A stretch of DNA of 64,000 nucleotides from Adiantum capillus-veneris (GCA_014529385.2 CM043962.1:44211598-44275597); one strand, 5' to 3'; positions 19,986 through 34,404 are shown, numbered from the stretch's first letter. Numbers and translations are program-made. Notes: generated by a model not told the origin, from the letters alone.

Positions 19986-22168
19986 TGCTCGTCACTGTTT
20001 GCAGCATTTTGTCATTTCTTCTGCAGCTCGTCAGAAGCTAGACTTTTGATAGAGATTTTAAAACAGCTTTTTTGGCTTTCTAAAAGAATCCCTTAGAGTT
20101 GAGTTGAGTTAGGCATACTTTCAATGTTTTCAGTGATGATTGAAACTTACATTAAATGTTGTTTCAATTTTAAAATAGTATATGTATTTTTTTATTTCAC
20201 TTTCATTTCATATCTTGACTTTTCTTGCATTCTATTGTTTTAGAATGTTAAAGTGAAACTTATCGTGCATAATTCTAGTAAATCCTATGGATACACACAC
20301 ACACACACACACATATATTAATGAGTTTTTTTAATTTCACATTCCATTTCACGCCTCACATGGCTTGACTTTTCTTACATTCTATAACTTAATTCTAGTA
20401 AATATTCAAGAAATCTCTTTTATTAAGTGACGGTTGCGATTGAGTTTCCTTTCCACAAAGAAGTAAACCAAAAATACTAGCATAAATTTAAAATTTGCAA
20501 GATTTTTGAACTATTTTCTCACATATTTCACCAGTTTTTCTTCCCTTTACCATGGTTTGCAACCAACTAGTCTTCGATTTCAACCGACAAAACTCAACCT
20601 AATGATTTTATCACGTTCTAATTATTTTACAAAGCCACCGTGATTCTTTCACTTGTTTTTTAAAGGGCATGTGTGCAAGCCATCAATCGCACCAAATGAT
20701 CTTGACAAATCTGCCTCAACTTTTCACCCACACTCCTAAATCCGACTGAAAGGGAAATTAAGAGATTGAGAAATTGAGTAAGAGAGCTTGAAAGAAAGAG
20801 AGTGGAGCTTGAGAGATAGAGATAGAGAGTGAGCGAGCATGAGAGAGCGAATTCTTAAGAGAGAGAGAGAGAGAGAGAGAGAGCAAGTTTTTGGCGACAC
20901 CCTGTATAGCCTTAACGTCAGTGGCCTCGAGATCGATGACTTGCCACTCCGCATCTGACATTGATGACTCGCCACACTGCACCGACACCAACATCAGCGA
21001 GAGCGGATGGACTAGCTCTTGGCTAGTCCTTGACCGTCTAGGCAATTTCTTGATATACTCAGCTTTCCTTGATAGTACGACACGTCAATTTTGCTACCAT
21101 CCTTGCGATTCAGCACCGACCCCTCTCCTTATGGGTGGATTTTGACATCTGACTCGACGCCGGTCTTTGTACTTGCGACATGCATGGGTGAGGTGCCTCT
21201 ACCACAGAGGAGTGCCACCTGGCATTGGCACCGAGAGCACCGATCGTGCTTTACGATACTTTTTTGACTCTGAGCACCTTTGGCGGCTATTCAACTTGCA
21301 TATTTTTGTCCGGCGGTGGAAGTTGGCACATACCGACATCGACATGCAGGTTACTGGGGGCTTTTAAGCCCGTTTACACATAGATTCTCCAAGTTTCTAG
21401 ACACATACAGACACAGCACTTTCAGAGGCAATTTAGCAGTTATTTTGACAATAGTTTCTCTACGGACATATGTGTTGACAGATGCATGTTTGCTTTAGCA
21501 CATCATAGTGCTATTGAGCTCTTTTGAGAGCAGATATCCCCGCAGGAATTACTTTTATTGCATGAAGCAATTCTTGGTGCCTATTTGAGTGCAGTCACTC
21601 ATGTACGTTGAGTTGCAGACACTGCCCATTGTACTATGTATGGAGCCATTTTTTTGGCTATTTTGGTAGTTTTCCCGGCCGTTTCTAAGACCGGAAGAGC
21701 CCTTTCTGAGACTGTGGCTAGTCGTTTTGTGTCTACATTAGCCTTTGGAGGGTCGATAGCATGAGGTTTTCTTTGAGCTGGGGTATTCTCAAATTTTGAG
21801 ATACCTTCTGTGATACAAGTAGCTCGAGTTTCCCTCTTATGGTACCCTCACCATAGGATATGTATCTGGGTTTTTTCTTATGCTTTCATGCTGAGTTGGT
21901 GGTCACATAGTAGTGGTTTCTGAGCAGTTTATGCCCAGTGGTTGTTTTGAGAAGTTTATGCGTTTTTTGAGTTTTTTGACTCCTCATACAAAGGAGACTC
22001 TATCGGATTTTTCCTACGAGTCCATTTTATGCGTTCTTGGTGCTTCTAGCTGTTCTTATAGAGTGATTGTACTACATTTTGGTTTGACTTTTTGCTCCTA
22101 TTCTAGGGAAAACTCTGCCAAAATTATCCCAACTTTGCCCTAAAGTTTTTGGCTACATTTTCTTAATC
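19513..22168 (+). other. Copia-3 leader, non-coding
   Basis: About 2.65 kb without a convincing gene. It holds CA tracts (19960-19985 and near 20295) and a GA tract (20859-20883). The last part (about 21720-22130) shares motifs with the copia-2 leader, including GAGCTGGGGTATTCTC near 21775 and the duplicated GGAGACTCT/ACTCTGCC motif near 21993 and 22107. The 19.9-20.8 kb part is AT-rich and may be an insertion. Confidence 0.55.
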
Positions 22169-23926
22169 ATGGTTGCGAGTAGTACTTCTAAAATACTACA
22201 TCAAAAAGTTTGATGGTTCAAAATTTTTTATTTGGTAGCAGCGTATCCAAGATGTTTTGATCAACAAAGGCTTGATAGCACCCTTGTGTGAAAAAAGAGA
22301 GAATGCGTACACTAATAATGAGTGGGATGATTTGAATGAGCGTTCTATGGTGGCGACCATTCACCTACACCTTGGTGAATCCATTTACTTTACCATAATG
22401 GATAAGACCAATGCCAAAGATTTATGGGATGCTCTATGTCAGGCTTGGGATGGCAACAACGCCTCGAACAAAGTTTTCTTGATGAAGAAATTGATGCGCA
22501 TGAACATGAAAGAAGGAAGTAATGCTAGTTCTCACTTGAACAAGCTCAACAGTGTGTATTCACAGCTTACTTCAAAAGGTCTCAGATTTGATGATGAAAT
22601 GAAGGCCATTTTCTTGCTATGTTTTCTATCATCATCATGGGACACCTTCAACACAGCCATAAGAAATTTTGCACCCAATGGAAAGCTAGTTTTCAATGAT
22701 TTTGCTGGTGTGTTGCTTGTTGAGGATATTTGACATCAATATCTTGATGCTAGTGGTCATGGTGATGCGTATGTGGCTAGTGGCATCGTGACAAGCAAAG
22801 AAAGTGTGGTCATAGCCGCGGTTGTTCATAGGATCGTAGGCAAGGTTGTAGCAAGAGTTGTAGTAAAGACATGCAAAATGTTGAGTGTTACTATTGCCAT
22901 AAAAAGGGACACTTGAACAAAGATTTACGTACAATGCAACATGATAAGGGCAAGAAGAAAGCAAAGTCTCACAAACCTAAAAGTAGCGTGAAGACTGAAG
23001 AAATTAATGTGGTTGAGTCTCCAGGCATTGAGACAATTTTTGACGTGCCAAATGATGTGTTGATATTCACATCGGATTTGAGATTGTTAGCTCTTGACAA
23101 GTGTTATGTGCAAAATTGGATTGTGGACTCATGTGCTAGCTTTCACGTGACTCCTCACAAGGAGTGGTTTTCTACATATACTGTCACACATGGCACAATG
23201 AAGCTAAACAATTCTTATGAGCTTGATATATGTGGTGTGGGCATCATCAAGTTTTCTTTGCATAATGACACCGAGTTTATGTTGCATACTGTCAGACATA
23301 TATCCAAATTAACAGAGTTGAACAATTGGATGATTTGGGTTACACTACCATATTTGCTCATGGTTCTTGGATTATCAAGAAAAGAAATCTTATCATGCTT
23401 AAAGGCCAGAAGTCTAGCTCATTGTACTCACTTTATGTCTCTTCTATGAAAGAGAATTCTATTTGTGTAATCGAGCTACCGTCTACAGAGTTGTGGCATA
23501 GCCGGCTAGGACATATGAGTCAAAAGGGAATGAAAGTCTTCCACTGTTCTGGTTATATCCCTGTGTTGGATTACTCTAACTTCTCTTTATGTGAGCATTG
23601 TATCTATGGAAAACAGATTAGGTTGACATCAGCGCCTTTGGACAAGGAGTTAGGGAGTCCTCTAGATCTCGTTCATAGCAACTAGTGTGGACCTATGCTA
23701 GTGAATTCTCTAGGGGGAGTGTTATACTTCCTAAAAATTATAGACAACTCTACTAGAAAGGTATGGGTTTATCTCTTGAAGCAGAAGAGTGAAGTTTTTA
23801 GTGTCTTTCAAAAGTTCTTAGCATTGGTCGATAACCAATCAGGTAGAAAGCTTAAAGCTTTGCATAGTGACAATGGAGGCAAGTACATCTCATCCTAGTT
23901 CAAGGAATTTTGCATTAAAAGAGGCA
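22169..23926 (+). pseudogene. Copia-3 gag-pol (Gag, protease, integrase), degenerate
   Basis: ATG at 22169, soon followed by a frameshift and a stop in the Gag N-terminus. The 22257-22733 frame is the UBN2 capsid region (NKVFLMKKLMRMNMKEGSNA). The zinc knuckle (from 22877) reads CYYCHKKGHLNKDL, with Leu in place of the last Cys. The protease motif reads VDSCASFHVTPHKEW, with Cys in place of the active-site Gly. Then come LWHSRLGHMSQKG of the pre-integrase domain and the integrase core, where the first catalytic Asp is Asn (VHSN, then a stop). DNGG survives. The sequence ends at CIKRGI, cut by the LTR. Same family as copia-2 by close protein similarity. Confidence 0.88.
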
Positions 23927-25431
23927 TATAGATCTATCTCAACACGGGGCCAATGGTAAAGGGGCCCAAATGAGAGATGGTATATCCAAAGAGCAAGGCT
24001 AACCAATGGAGCATAAGACCTTAGGGTTAGCTTCGTTGAAGACCTTTAATAATGAGTGTAAAAGTCATTTGACCTTAGGTAAGCTAGGGCTGAGTTTGAG
24101 GTGGGAATCCGGCCCAAGCTTAAGGTTCTTGAGGTGCTTGTCGTGCTTGATGACTAAGGTGCTTGAGGTGCCTAATGACTGAGATGCTTGAGATGCTCGA
24201 GGTGCTTGATGATTTAGATGCTTGAGTTGCTTGTCATGCTTGTGATGCTAGGGATATACTTGAGGTAAGAACGCAGTCCAAGCTTGAGGGGCTTAAGGAC
24301 CGAGCTTGTGGTCAGAACTAGGCCCAAGATTGAGTGCCTTGAGGTGTGCAAAAGTCAATGCCAATCCCTACAAAGAGGGGTGCAAGATCTACATGAGGAG
24401 GGATGAGAGAGAACACACACACACACACACACTCACACAAGCATGCCTAGTACAAAGGAAGCAAAAGGGACACTTGTCAAGTTCCTCCTCATGTTGCCCT
24501 CATGGTGTGCCTGAAGCCTATTGGTTGGCCACCCAAGGGGTCCAATGATAATTTAAACGATTTAATTAATTGTTTTAGCATTTATCGAGTCCTCTCTCTC
24601 AAAGGGGAAAGGGGGACACTTGTCCCAAGGCTACCTTTGTTGCTTGGTATGACTCCTGCTTATGATTGGCTAGGCTTGGAGGGGTCCAATGAGCTTCAAG
24701 CATGAGCTACAAGGGGGGGTCAACAAAATCTAGTAGGGGGCTTGCTTAGGGGATATAATCTCCCACACACACTCCCATTGTGAATTGTGCAAAGTGCAAG
24801 ACCTTCCTCTCCTTCTCCAAGCAAGTAGAGGTTGAGAGCCTACACCAACACTCTTGGCTATGGAGTGCAAATCCAACCAAGAGCCATGCTTCAATGCCAT
24901 CTTCATTACTATGCTATTATGTATGGTAGCAAGAAGAGTGATGATGATAAGTGAGGAACTAGTTCTTTCTCCTATGAGTTGTTTCTTCTTCCTCTTCCCT
25001 ACCCTCATTCCCTGCTATCTCTCTCCACCTTCGAAGGTGTTTGAGGTCTTGGGACTGAGGCTTGTGATACTTAATGCTTTCTACAAATTTTATGTTATGC
25101 TTGTGATACATGAAGCTTTCCATATTCCTTGCATCACTTAGGTCACAAGGAACACAAAGATTGTATTGTGACAAGTCTCTCTTGATGGGAGAAATCATAA
25201 TACAAATTCCTATTGGAGGGGGACCGGCTCCACATAAATCCGGTCCTCAATTGTTGTCATGTTCTCTAAATTCTCTCTCTTGCAAAAGTATTGTTCATGC
25301 CAAGTTAACTAATTGCTATGTCTATGTTGCTATCTTCAATTATGATCACCCACTATGCTCACAAAGTAATTTCTCAAAAGTACTCTCATTAATTTCCGCT
25401 ATTCTCAAGTTAATAGGCCAATTCCATTACA
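23927..25431 (+). repeat. Gypsy-A LTR without internal region, inserted in copia-3
   Basis: About 1.5 kb, similar to the LTR at 15206-16919 from ATAGATCTATCTCAACAC to CCATTACA. No PBS or gag follows, so it is a solo or truncated LTR. Flanking five-base words (GCATA and ATTGC) do not match, so a clean target duplication is not seen. Its GAGGTGCTT-type array (24121-24253) is longer than in the other LTR. Confidence 0.85.
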
Positions 25432-28400
25432 ATTGCTAAGGAATCAAAAATGTTATAAATAACCATCTTGGTTAGCTTGAGATATCCACAAGCACCCAAA
25501 CCAAGCCATGACCTCTATTTGTGATTGGTAGATCCAAAATTAATCTCATAGAGATAATGTGCATAGAGTGCAAAATGATTCATAAGCAACTAATGTGATG
25601 AATATGCATGCTGCTCCAAATCAACCTTTGCTAGACACCTAGTGTGCATGCATTTAGAAAAAACAAATCCGAACCTGCACATCCATGTCCATCCTGGGCC
25701 CTTGGACTGATATTGAACCATAATGGAATGTGAAAAGCGATCACACCTAGGTACCAATGAAACATGGTCATTAATAGAACAGAGCCTTGCTACATGTATA
25801 GAAAACCATCCGGTGTATCCGAGAAATTTTGGCCACTGAAAATGTTCCTACTACCACGTGCTCAAAATGGTCTTATAAACAAATTTGACCAGCACCTAGG
25901 GACTTTGTCATGACACATAATTGAAGTAGAGGGTGCGAGTGTCAATCTCATAGACTCATATTCTCCACATGTGGAATATGTCTCAAACAAGGATGTTCGT
26001 AAGAAGAACGTCCTTCAAGTACAAGATGTTTTGTGTGTGGAAGTAATTGTAAACACTCAATGACATGAGTGAGAGGGACCCTTATTAACCTTGCTCCAGA
26101 TTGGCTAAACCAAACCTTTTGAGCTCCTAGACCATGTGACAACATGTGCCAATTAAACCTTACATATAAGTCCATTACTTCATAATGTAGAAATGTATTT
26201 GGCACACCGCGGCCTAAAATTCTTTGCTCTTACATGACTTTGTCATGTCTCTAAAGAGAAAAATGGATGAAATAATTCAAGCTTATTCATCCGGCTTGAA
26301 AAAGTCAAGCAAATCATATTAAAAAAGAGAATAAAACCAAATCATATGCATACCTGGAGGTTCAACAAAATGTGCACTTACCCGTAGTCATATGCACTTT
26401 GAAAACCTAAAAGAAACAATTGAAAAAACCCTAGATGTTGCCTTTCCAATTTGAACCCCTTGGTTAGCTTCTGCAATGTCAAACCGCTTGGTTAGACTTT
26501 GCATGAAAACTGCACAACCTAGCAGCCAACGATAACCAACACAGTCTACCGTGTGTAACAGTGATTGTGCTCGTATAGACACTCTCACTACTATAGATAA
26601 AATAGGAGATCCACTGAAGTTGGAATCGTAAGCACAACTAGATCTTTGATGGATTTAGAAATCCATAATCATTGGTTTTTTATGGGCGTTTGCTTCATCT
26701 ATAAATCTTGGTAGAGATAAGCCTTTACGAGTTTATGAGGTTCAAAAACTCACCATGATGTTCGCACTAAAAGTATGTAGTGCTATTGTAACACACAAAA
26801 AATTATTGATGGCAAGCCTTTTGCTTGTCCAATAGGATGGATGGGTGCTCAACTGGATAGAATTGTTCAATCTTGATAGCAATCACTAAATGATTACAAA
26901 CATATGGCTCTTAGCTATTCCAAAATATATTGTTTGTAGCCCTTCAAAAATAGATGGCTCTTAGCCCTTCTTGTTACCATATCGATATAGAAATATTTTA
27001 GTAAAATCATGCCTAATTTCACTATCACTGTAGAGGATTAGGAAAGAGAGAATGCTGGGTTGAAAAAAATCCCTTATTCTACTATGTTATATGCCCCCTG
27101 TGTATGCTTCTATGTAGACAATTTCTATGTCATAGCTTATCCTATAAGCTTACAATAGTGGGCTTGTACAATGCTCTCTCACGGAGATGCAACAAAAAAT
27201 ATAAGTCACATCTTGACCCACCTACCCTTTGCCGTGATCATGATTGTATCGGATTGACTTACTTCCGGTGCTTCGTCCCTAAATGAAATTCATTTGATTA
27301 AATGATGTTAAACATTCCACATTTGATTATATCCTTGACATAGAGGTTGGTGTTATAGTGGAAGTGTAAGAAATGATGAGATGGAATTGATTCCATCGTA
27401 CTGGTATGCCACGCATGCAAAGCAGAGAAATAAAGCAGTAAGCCCTTGGCTATGATGACAATCTCAATAGAGTGAGCCGAAAGAATAAGTGCCATGCACA
27501 ATTTGGAGTGGCTTGGATATATCACAATTCAAAGTTATCCTACGTAAATTGTGAACTTATATCCAAATTCCAAACGTATGTGCCATTGCCCTGGATCTCA
27601 AATTAATGGGCAATACTTGGATACGGGTTGGAAGCCTTGCTTCGCATGATTTCTGTCAAAGCACTTTTCTTTGCACAACAAGAAATCTTTTTCAGAATAA
27701 AGTTTAAAATAATGAAAAAACAAGAAGAATTTAGAAGGTGTAATTCATAACATATATTCTTGCCCATTTACAATGTCATAGCAAAAGAAAGTTTACCTTG
27801 TCAAGCATTCACGAATAATCGACCTTGTTGAATTGTACATCAAATTGAAAAGAAAAGAAAATACTTGCAAGGTATGTACCTCGCACCTACTTGGCTTGAT
27901 TACTATTGTCCTTGACCATGTAGATTTTTCTTGATCAACGAAAACTATGGAAAAATTTGCCTAGGAACCATGTCCTAGCAAAAATCCAAATCCATGACAC
28001 TAAAATAGAGAAACTCATGTCAGCATATCAAACTGAAACAAATGGTCAGTCATACTGAGCACCTTTCCACCCTTCATCAAATCTAGCAACATGCTGTGCC
28101 GATCTCTGTGAGATTCTCAAGCACTATCGGGTGGCCTTGCCTTTGCAGCAAAGTATAAATTTTGATGAGCGTGTTTTGTCGAGGTATTTTGTACTCAAGA
28201 CGTGCTTGGGTCTAATCATCAAACCAATCATCGAGCCTTTGCTAACAATGTAGTTAGCAAAATTGTGGTGCTTACAATAATTGTCACAAGCCGTGCTTGT
28301 GCTTTCAGTGCCTAAGTGCACACACGTGTGTTGCATACCATAGCTAACAAGCACATCGCAAAAAAAATAAAAATCAATTGCGTTTCTCATGAATTCCTTA

Positions 28401-29261
28401 TGCCAACTTGCCTTCTTGTTGGAATAAGGTTTCACGCTTGTACTTTGATTAGAGCACTTGGCTCAACTTGGATTGGCCCTTCCACATGTACTTTCCCTTG
28501 TTGAAATCCATGAGTAAATGACCCTGGACCATCTTGTGGCCTTTGCATGACCATTTCCCCCCTTGATGTAGCTTTTCCTTGAAGGCTAGAGAAGGACGTT
28601 ATTCATCATCGGCATCGTCTCCCTTGCTTAGCCTCAAGATTGGCATCATCATCAATCCCAATGCAACTCAAAACATAATGTGATCCTTGATTCACCATGC
28701 TTTGCATGGCCTTCAAGTCTTAATGTTGTGAAATGGTATGCCTCTTGCATGCTAGTTACATAGCCTGTGTGCAAGCTTCCCTGTCCTTTGAACACAATAT
28801 CTGAATGTCATAGCAATCGGATTAATTTGTGTGCAAATTGCTTCATGTGTTTCTACTACCAAACCCACCAAGGAAAACTCGAATGGAGGGCTCTTGGCAG
28901 CCATTTTGCTTCACGGGGTGTGCATGCACCCCAAGAAATTCTTGGATTCCCATCAAGTGTGAAACTTAAGCTTCAAAATAGCTGTGATGGCGCGCAACAG
29001 TTCGTCGAGATAGAGAAGGAGGGAGAGGACACTCTGTGTTGCCCCGTCCACAAGTGGTGTGGGATGAAAAATCATCGGTGCTGCATGGCGACTCCAGCGA
29101 GCCCAAGCTTGCCATGTTTTTGCACAGTCGCCCTGCTTCTCCCTTCTACAGACAAGGGTCGCTTCCCACAGGCCTTGACCTCTTCGGCTTTGCATATTCA
29201 AGGGACATGCCCATGGCCTCCCTCCTTGCTTACAAGAGAGCTTGTCCACCACTCAAGCTCG

Positions 29262-29263
<2 letters not shown>
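25432..29263. other. No recognisable gene
   Basis: AT-rich sequence with only short, unrelated open frames on both strands. I saw no transposon domain, PBS or conserved protein motif. The longest frame (28767-29414, plus) runs into a GA microsatellite and shows no family signature. Confidence 0.6.

Positions 29264-29333
<70 letters not shown>
29264..29333. repeat. (GA)n microsatellite
   Basis: About 35 GA units. They explain the Arg/Glu and Leu/Ser repeat frames here. Confidence 0.97.
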
Positions 29334-29336
<3 letters not shown>

Positions 29337-29455
29337 ACATGCAAAGCCATGCGTTTTCCATGCAATACCCCCTCTTCCATAGCTCCCCCGTCCTTGGCTC
29401 TAGTACCAATGTAAGACTCTGGGTAACTCCACATGCCAATAACCTCCCAACCATA

Positions 29456-29620
29456 CTATATATAGGCCCCTGGCCCTCTGGCTGTTGGTCCTTGCCCATC
29501 CTACCTTAGGATTGATATCTCTAGTCTATTATCTTGTAGTTAAGCATTGTAATTAGCATGTCATCATTATGAACACCTCTCTTTCTAATCCTCCCTAATC
29601 CCATCAAGTGGTATCAAAGC
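29456..29620 (+). other. LTR-like end with TATA box and primer-site-like sequence
   Basis: CTATATATAGG at 29456-29466, then about 140 bases ending CCCATCA, two bases, and TGGTATCAAAGC at 29609-29620. The order (TATA, CA end, two-base spacer, PBS) matches the copia-3 candidate. The PBS has one mismatch to tRNA-Met. No gag was recognised after it. Confidence 0.45.
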
Positions 29621-30584
29621 CTATGGCCACTCCTAGGCCTCTAGTTAATTAGCATGTCATAATCCCCTCTTCTTTGCATGCCTAAATCTTGATTAGCACC
29701 TTGGTGATTAGTGAGAGTACGCCCTTGGATTTGTATTCTCATCTAGGAGGTCGATTAGGCTTAGGCTAATATTGATTAGCTTAAATAGCTTACATTGCAT
29801 TTCATTTTAATCCTCATTTATTTTGTATCATCAAACTTAATTAGTGGCGTATGTTTTAAATCTCTTTGAGATAGCCCCGATTTTTCATAATTAGGAGATA
29901 AAAGTCTTTAATGTAATTACCATCCTTTGCTAACATTGGTTGTGTTGACCTCCCACTAAACCGGATTTCAATATCCTATTTTTGGGAGCCCCTTACGTGA
30001 AAAGGAAAATTCGAAGCGGTGCATCACTAGCTCCTGGAATCTCATGTCGTCCACTGCGCACTGGCCAAACTTCTCACCTTCTATTGTCATGCGTTGTTGC
30101 TTTGCTATACTACCAAGCCAATTTGGGATGAACTATCGACACTCTAGTTCACTGCTAGTGTTGGTTAGGCCTACTTGCTACCTAGCCTATGACATCAACT
30201 GCTTTGTCATCAACATTGCACCTGCTATAGTCCCTTGCAGTATGTCCAAAACTCAATTTCCATCTTCTACAACCATCCTTTATCGAGACATTATGGCCAT
30301 TACTAGCACACTTAGCTCCCAGGATTTCTACAAAACTTGGGTACAATAGCAAAAAACATTGCTATTTTTGACAACACCATCAACTGGGCCAGCAAACAAG
30401 AACGCCCAACTTTTGTGTCAATACAAAAATGGCAGATCTTAGCTATGAGTCACATGAATCGACATACTCTTTAGTCTCAACAGCCACGTCACTTGTGGCA
30501 CAATTATCACCACCTCACTGTGCACCAATGCAAATGCACTTGTGGGATCCATTATATGTGTTAAATTTAATATAGCAACATGCA
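29621..30584. other. No recognisable gene after the LTR-like end
   Basis: Expected leader/gag position of the LTR-like sequence. The only longer frame (30044-30349, plus, 101 codons) has no motif I recognise. Confidence 0.5.
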
Positions 30585-30810
30585 CGTCCTACACACAAGG
30601 CACTCCAGGTAACTAGGTGGACCCAGACGTCGGCTTTAGATTATTTTTTAGTTTTGATTGACCCACTGTCTATAATTCCTTGTTAGGTTGACATGTCCTA
30701 CATACAAGGCCCTCCTAGGTAACTGGGTGGACCTGAACGTTGGCTTTATATTATTTTTTATCGATAGGCTTTTATTGATCCATTCTCTATAATTCCTTGT
30801 TAGGTTGACA
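30585..30810. repeat. Diverged tandem duplication, ~110 bp
   Basis: Copies at 30585-30693 and 30694-30810, sharing GTCCTACA.ACAAGGC near the start and TATAATTCCTTGTTAGGTTG at the end. The second copy has a short insertion. Confidence 0.85.
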
Positions 30811-32099
30811 GTGTTAGGTGGTCTTTCTTTGACTATAGATTGGGGTCCTACTCACTACTACTAAATTATTTTGGCTATTAAAAACCAAAAGAGCTTTTAT
30901 TATATCTTTATATATTTCCAATGCTTGAGAAAACTAGGGTTTAGTATATTTTAACCAACTAAAATAAAAAAATATTGGCTAGATTCCAAGCTTGCTTTGA
31001 AAAAGACCGGAAACATTTTGCAAGTTTTAACGATAAATTCTCAAATTTTGGCCTAAAAACCAAAAGAGCTTTAATTGAGCCCTTCTTTACTTTGAATGTG
31101 ATTGTTTTTTTTTGGCAAGCCTAGTACATTAATTCGATTAGGAAAAATGTTTTTGGCAAGCCCTGTTTGAGATCTTACGCATTGCATGCTTATGTTGTCC
31201 CACGTGAGGCACATGTAGTGCCAACTTGACTCCAAGACTGTCCGACTTTGCCTCTTTGAGTGAAAATGTAGCATGCAGTGTGCATGTCCTCTGGGTTAGT
31301 AGAATAGCGACATGTATAGGTACCTAGGACAAGGTTTTTGCTCAACATTGCCCAATGTGTGAAATCATGGAGAGCTTAACATGTGATATTCTCAAGTCTT
31401 CTTCTCCTTTTTTTTTTGTATGTATGGGCACAATGTTCCTCGATGTGATGAGATGGCCATGTGATGCCACCAATACATTAGATGGTTATGGGTTATGATT
31501 CCTTGTAAATAGCCTTGTGAGATGGTGGTATGGATCGTTGTGTTTCTCTTCTTGGTAATTTCTTGGCACGAGGCTTGTGTCATGGTGGTGTTTTTAATCT
31601 AATAACCCTTATGAGTATTGCTATAAATAAATAGAATGATAAACTATCAAAATAAAGTCACCCTTCCAATTTCAAGGCTCCCTCTGGATTTGTGTAAAAG
31701 GAAAAGGGGGGCTTCTTTATAGTATTCAAAAGGAAAAGTAGAGCCACTCTTCAAATCGCCTTCACCAAGCCTCCTCCTCCTCCTCCTCCTCCTCTCCCTC
31801 CTCTCTCTCTCTCTCTCATGTTGATGTTGCACGTGAGGATGTAAATATATTTTCCACAGATGCACCCCTCCTCTCTTTGCAAAGCATGTCCTCGGGGTGG
31901 GGACATTGATTGTGAATGTTCTAAGTATCCATCTTTTTTGCATATATCATCCCCTTCCATTTTGGGGCTATTCAAAATCATTGTGCACAAAAAATCAAGG
32001 TTTCTTTCATCTTTAACCAGCTTATCCCAAATAGATTATAAGCATACCTTGAAGAAAACCATCAAAATTTTGCAAGTTTCAGTACAAATACCATCAATA
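30811..32099. other. No recognisable gene
   Basis: AT-rich. It contains a run of eight TCC/CTC triplets near 31770 and a CT tract. Short frames only. Confidence 0.55.
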
Positions 32100-32200
32100 C
32101 TTCGAATTTTGACCCAAAAATCGAAAGTGTTTTTAGTGTGCACCTTATCTACTTTAAAATCATTTTGATCAAGAGAAAAGATTTGGCACCCTCTTTTAAA

Positions 32201-32261
<61 letters not shown>

Positions 32262-32276
32262 TACACACACACACAC
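32100..32276. repeat. Local repeat copy 1 ending in (CT)n(CA)n
   Basis: The left flank (CTTATCTACTTTAAAAT, GATCAAGA, TTTGGCA) is shared with 32605-32716. CT at 32202-32242, CA to 32276. The right flank differs between copies. Confidence 0.8.
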
Positions 32277-32604
32277 ATTGTGATAACTCCTACTCTTACA
32301 TTAAGTTTTAAACGCTAAAACTAGGAGCACACATGCACACATGATCTTTTGAATACGTTTAAATACCTTGGAAATTTATCTAAATATACCTACCTCTCCT
32401 CAGTAGGAACTGTTGACTGTAACTTCTCGTTCAAACCTACCCACAAATGCTAAGGTGGTCACTTAGGTAGTTACAAAATGACATCGCATGGATGTCATTA
32501 GACTTTCCATACTAACGTTCATAGGTCGGGAAAAATCATTTTTTCCAAACAAACAATGTCCCTCTCCTGAAATTTACCAAAAGGAAGTTTTGAGAAAATT
32601 AGAT

Positions 32605-32678
32605 TTATTTTTTGGTGCACTTTATCTACTTTAAAATTATTTCGATCAAGAAAAAATATTTGGCACTCTCTTTTAGAT

Positions 32679-32748
<70 letters not shown>
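32605..32748. repeat. Local repeat copy 2 ending in (CT)n(CA)n
   Basis: Same left flank as 32100-32201, then CT (to 32716) and CA (to 32748). Homology ends at the microsatellite. A further CA tract lies near 32785-32808. Confidence 0.8.
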
Positions 32749-32751
<3 letters not shown>

Positions 32752-33254
32752 GTCACTATATTCTCCTATGATTGTTTCATCCTTCACACACACACACACA
32801 CACACACAACTATATTGATGCACCTATGTTAAACTAGGAGTGACTTGCTAACTTGTTACATGATGGAGATGAAACTGTTTTGTAACATTACCTTGTCAAG
32901 ATTTGTGCTACTACCCTTGCTTTTGCTATACTTATTGGAACCGATGATTTTCACCAACATATAACTTTAGTTTATTTTCAATTGACATCATCTTTACTAA
33001 TACTTCTGGAATAATTCTATCAATGGAATCTTCAAGTTTAATGACTCACTCAGTGTGGCTTAATATGGGTCAGAAGTGGAATGGCTTATGTTGGGCATAA
33101 TGAAGGTTGAAGTTGAGGGGACTTAACCCTTGCAATTCTCCTAACATGTTCATCATCTATGGGACTTAACCCTTGCAGCTTACCTACTATAAAAATTAGC
33201 CTCATTTCCCCCCAAAAAAATCTAATTTTTTGTGCTCTTTCATCCTCCCTCATT

Positions 33255-33890
<636 letters not shown>

Positions 33891-34404
33891 GTTGCCTGAT
33901 TGGCTAGGTTTCATTCTTTTAGTGGGTACTTGCTTGTTTGGCACTAAATTGTAATGTTGAGCCTGGCCTAATCTAATTTTGGCTTTTGGATATATTACCT
34001 GCTACTACTAATTTCACTACTAGATTAGCTTCTGAAAATGAGCATGTCTGGGGCTTGAAAAGTGTACTATTTATAATGGAATAGGATATCGTATGAGCTC
34101 TTGCAACTCCTGAGTATGGCTGCCTTTTAACTGGCTTGCATTAGACTTTATCGTATTGTTAGGATTAGTCTATTATAATTTGCTAAACATATGTTGGGCT
34201 ACCTTACCTTGGATACACTGAATGGTTCTGATTACATTTTTGATGGTGGTTTATGACCATGTTGCATAAATGTCTTACATTTTGATTCAAACCACTCATT
34301 TATATATGACAGACTTGAGAGCGGTTTCCTTGCTTTGAACTAACCTACTAGAGTACAGTCTTATCTAAGAACATTCTCAGGTATTATTCTATTGAGATTT
34401 GATT

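Larger units (their letters stand above)
19173..23926 (+). mobile_element. Copia-3, copia-2 family, truncated by a Gypsy-A LTR
   Basis: Contains a putative LTR end and PBS at ~19.5 kb, a long leader, and a degenerate gag-pol through the integrase core, where it is cut at 23926 by a Gypsy-A LTR. No continuation of the integrase was recognised after that LTR. Assignment of the 19.2-20.8 kb part to the same element is by position only: the leader is longer than in copia-2 and may hold an insertion. Confidence 0.72.

Noticed and set aside
28767-29509. 215- and 157-codon frames ending in Arg/Glu repeats
   Set aside because: They run through a GA microsatellite and have no recognised motif before it.
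30044-30349. 101-codon frame after the LTR-like end at 29.6 kb as a possible gag
   Set aside because: No capsid domain, zinc knuckle or other retroelement motif.
32036-32823. Frames with Cys-Val and Arg-Glu repeats
   Set aside because: CT/CA microsatellite artefacts.
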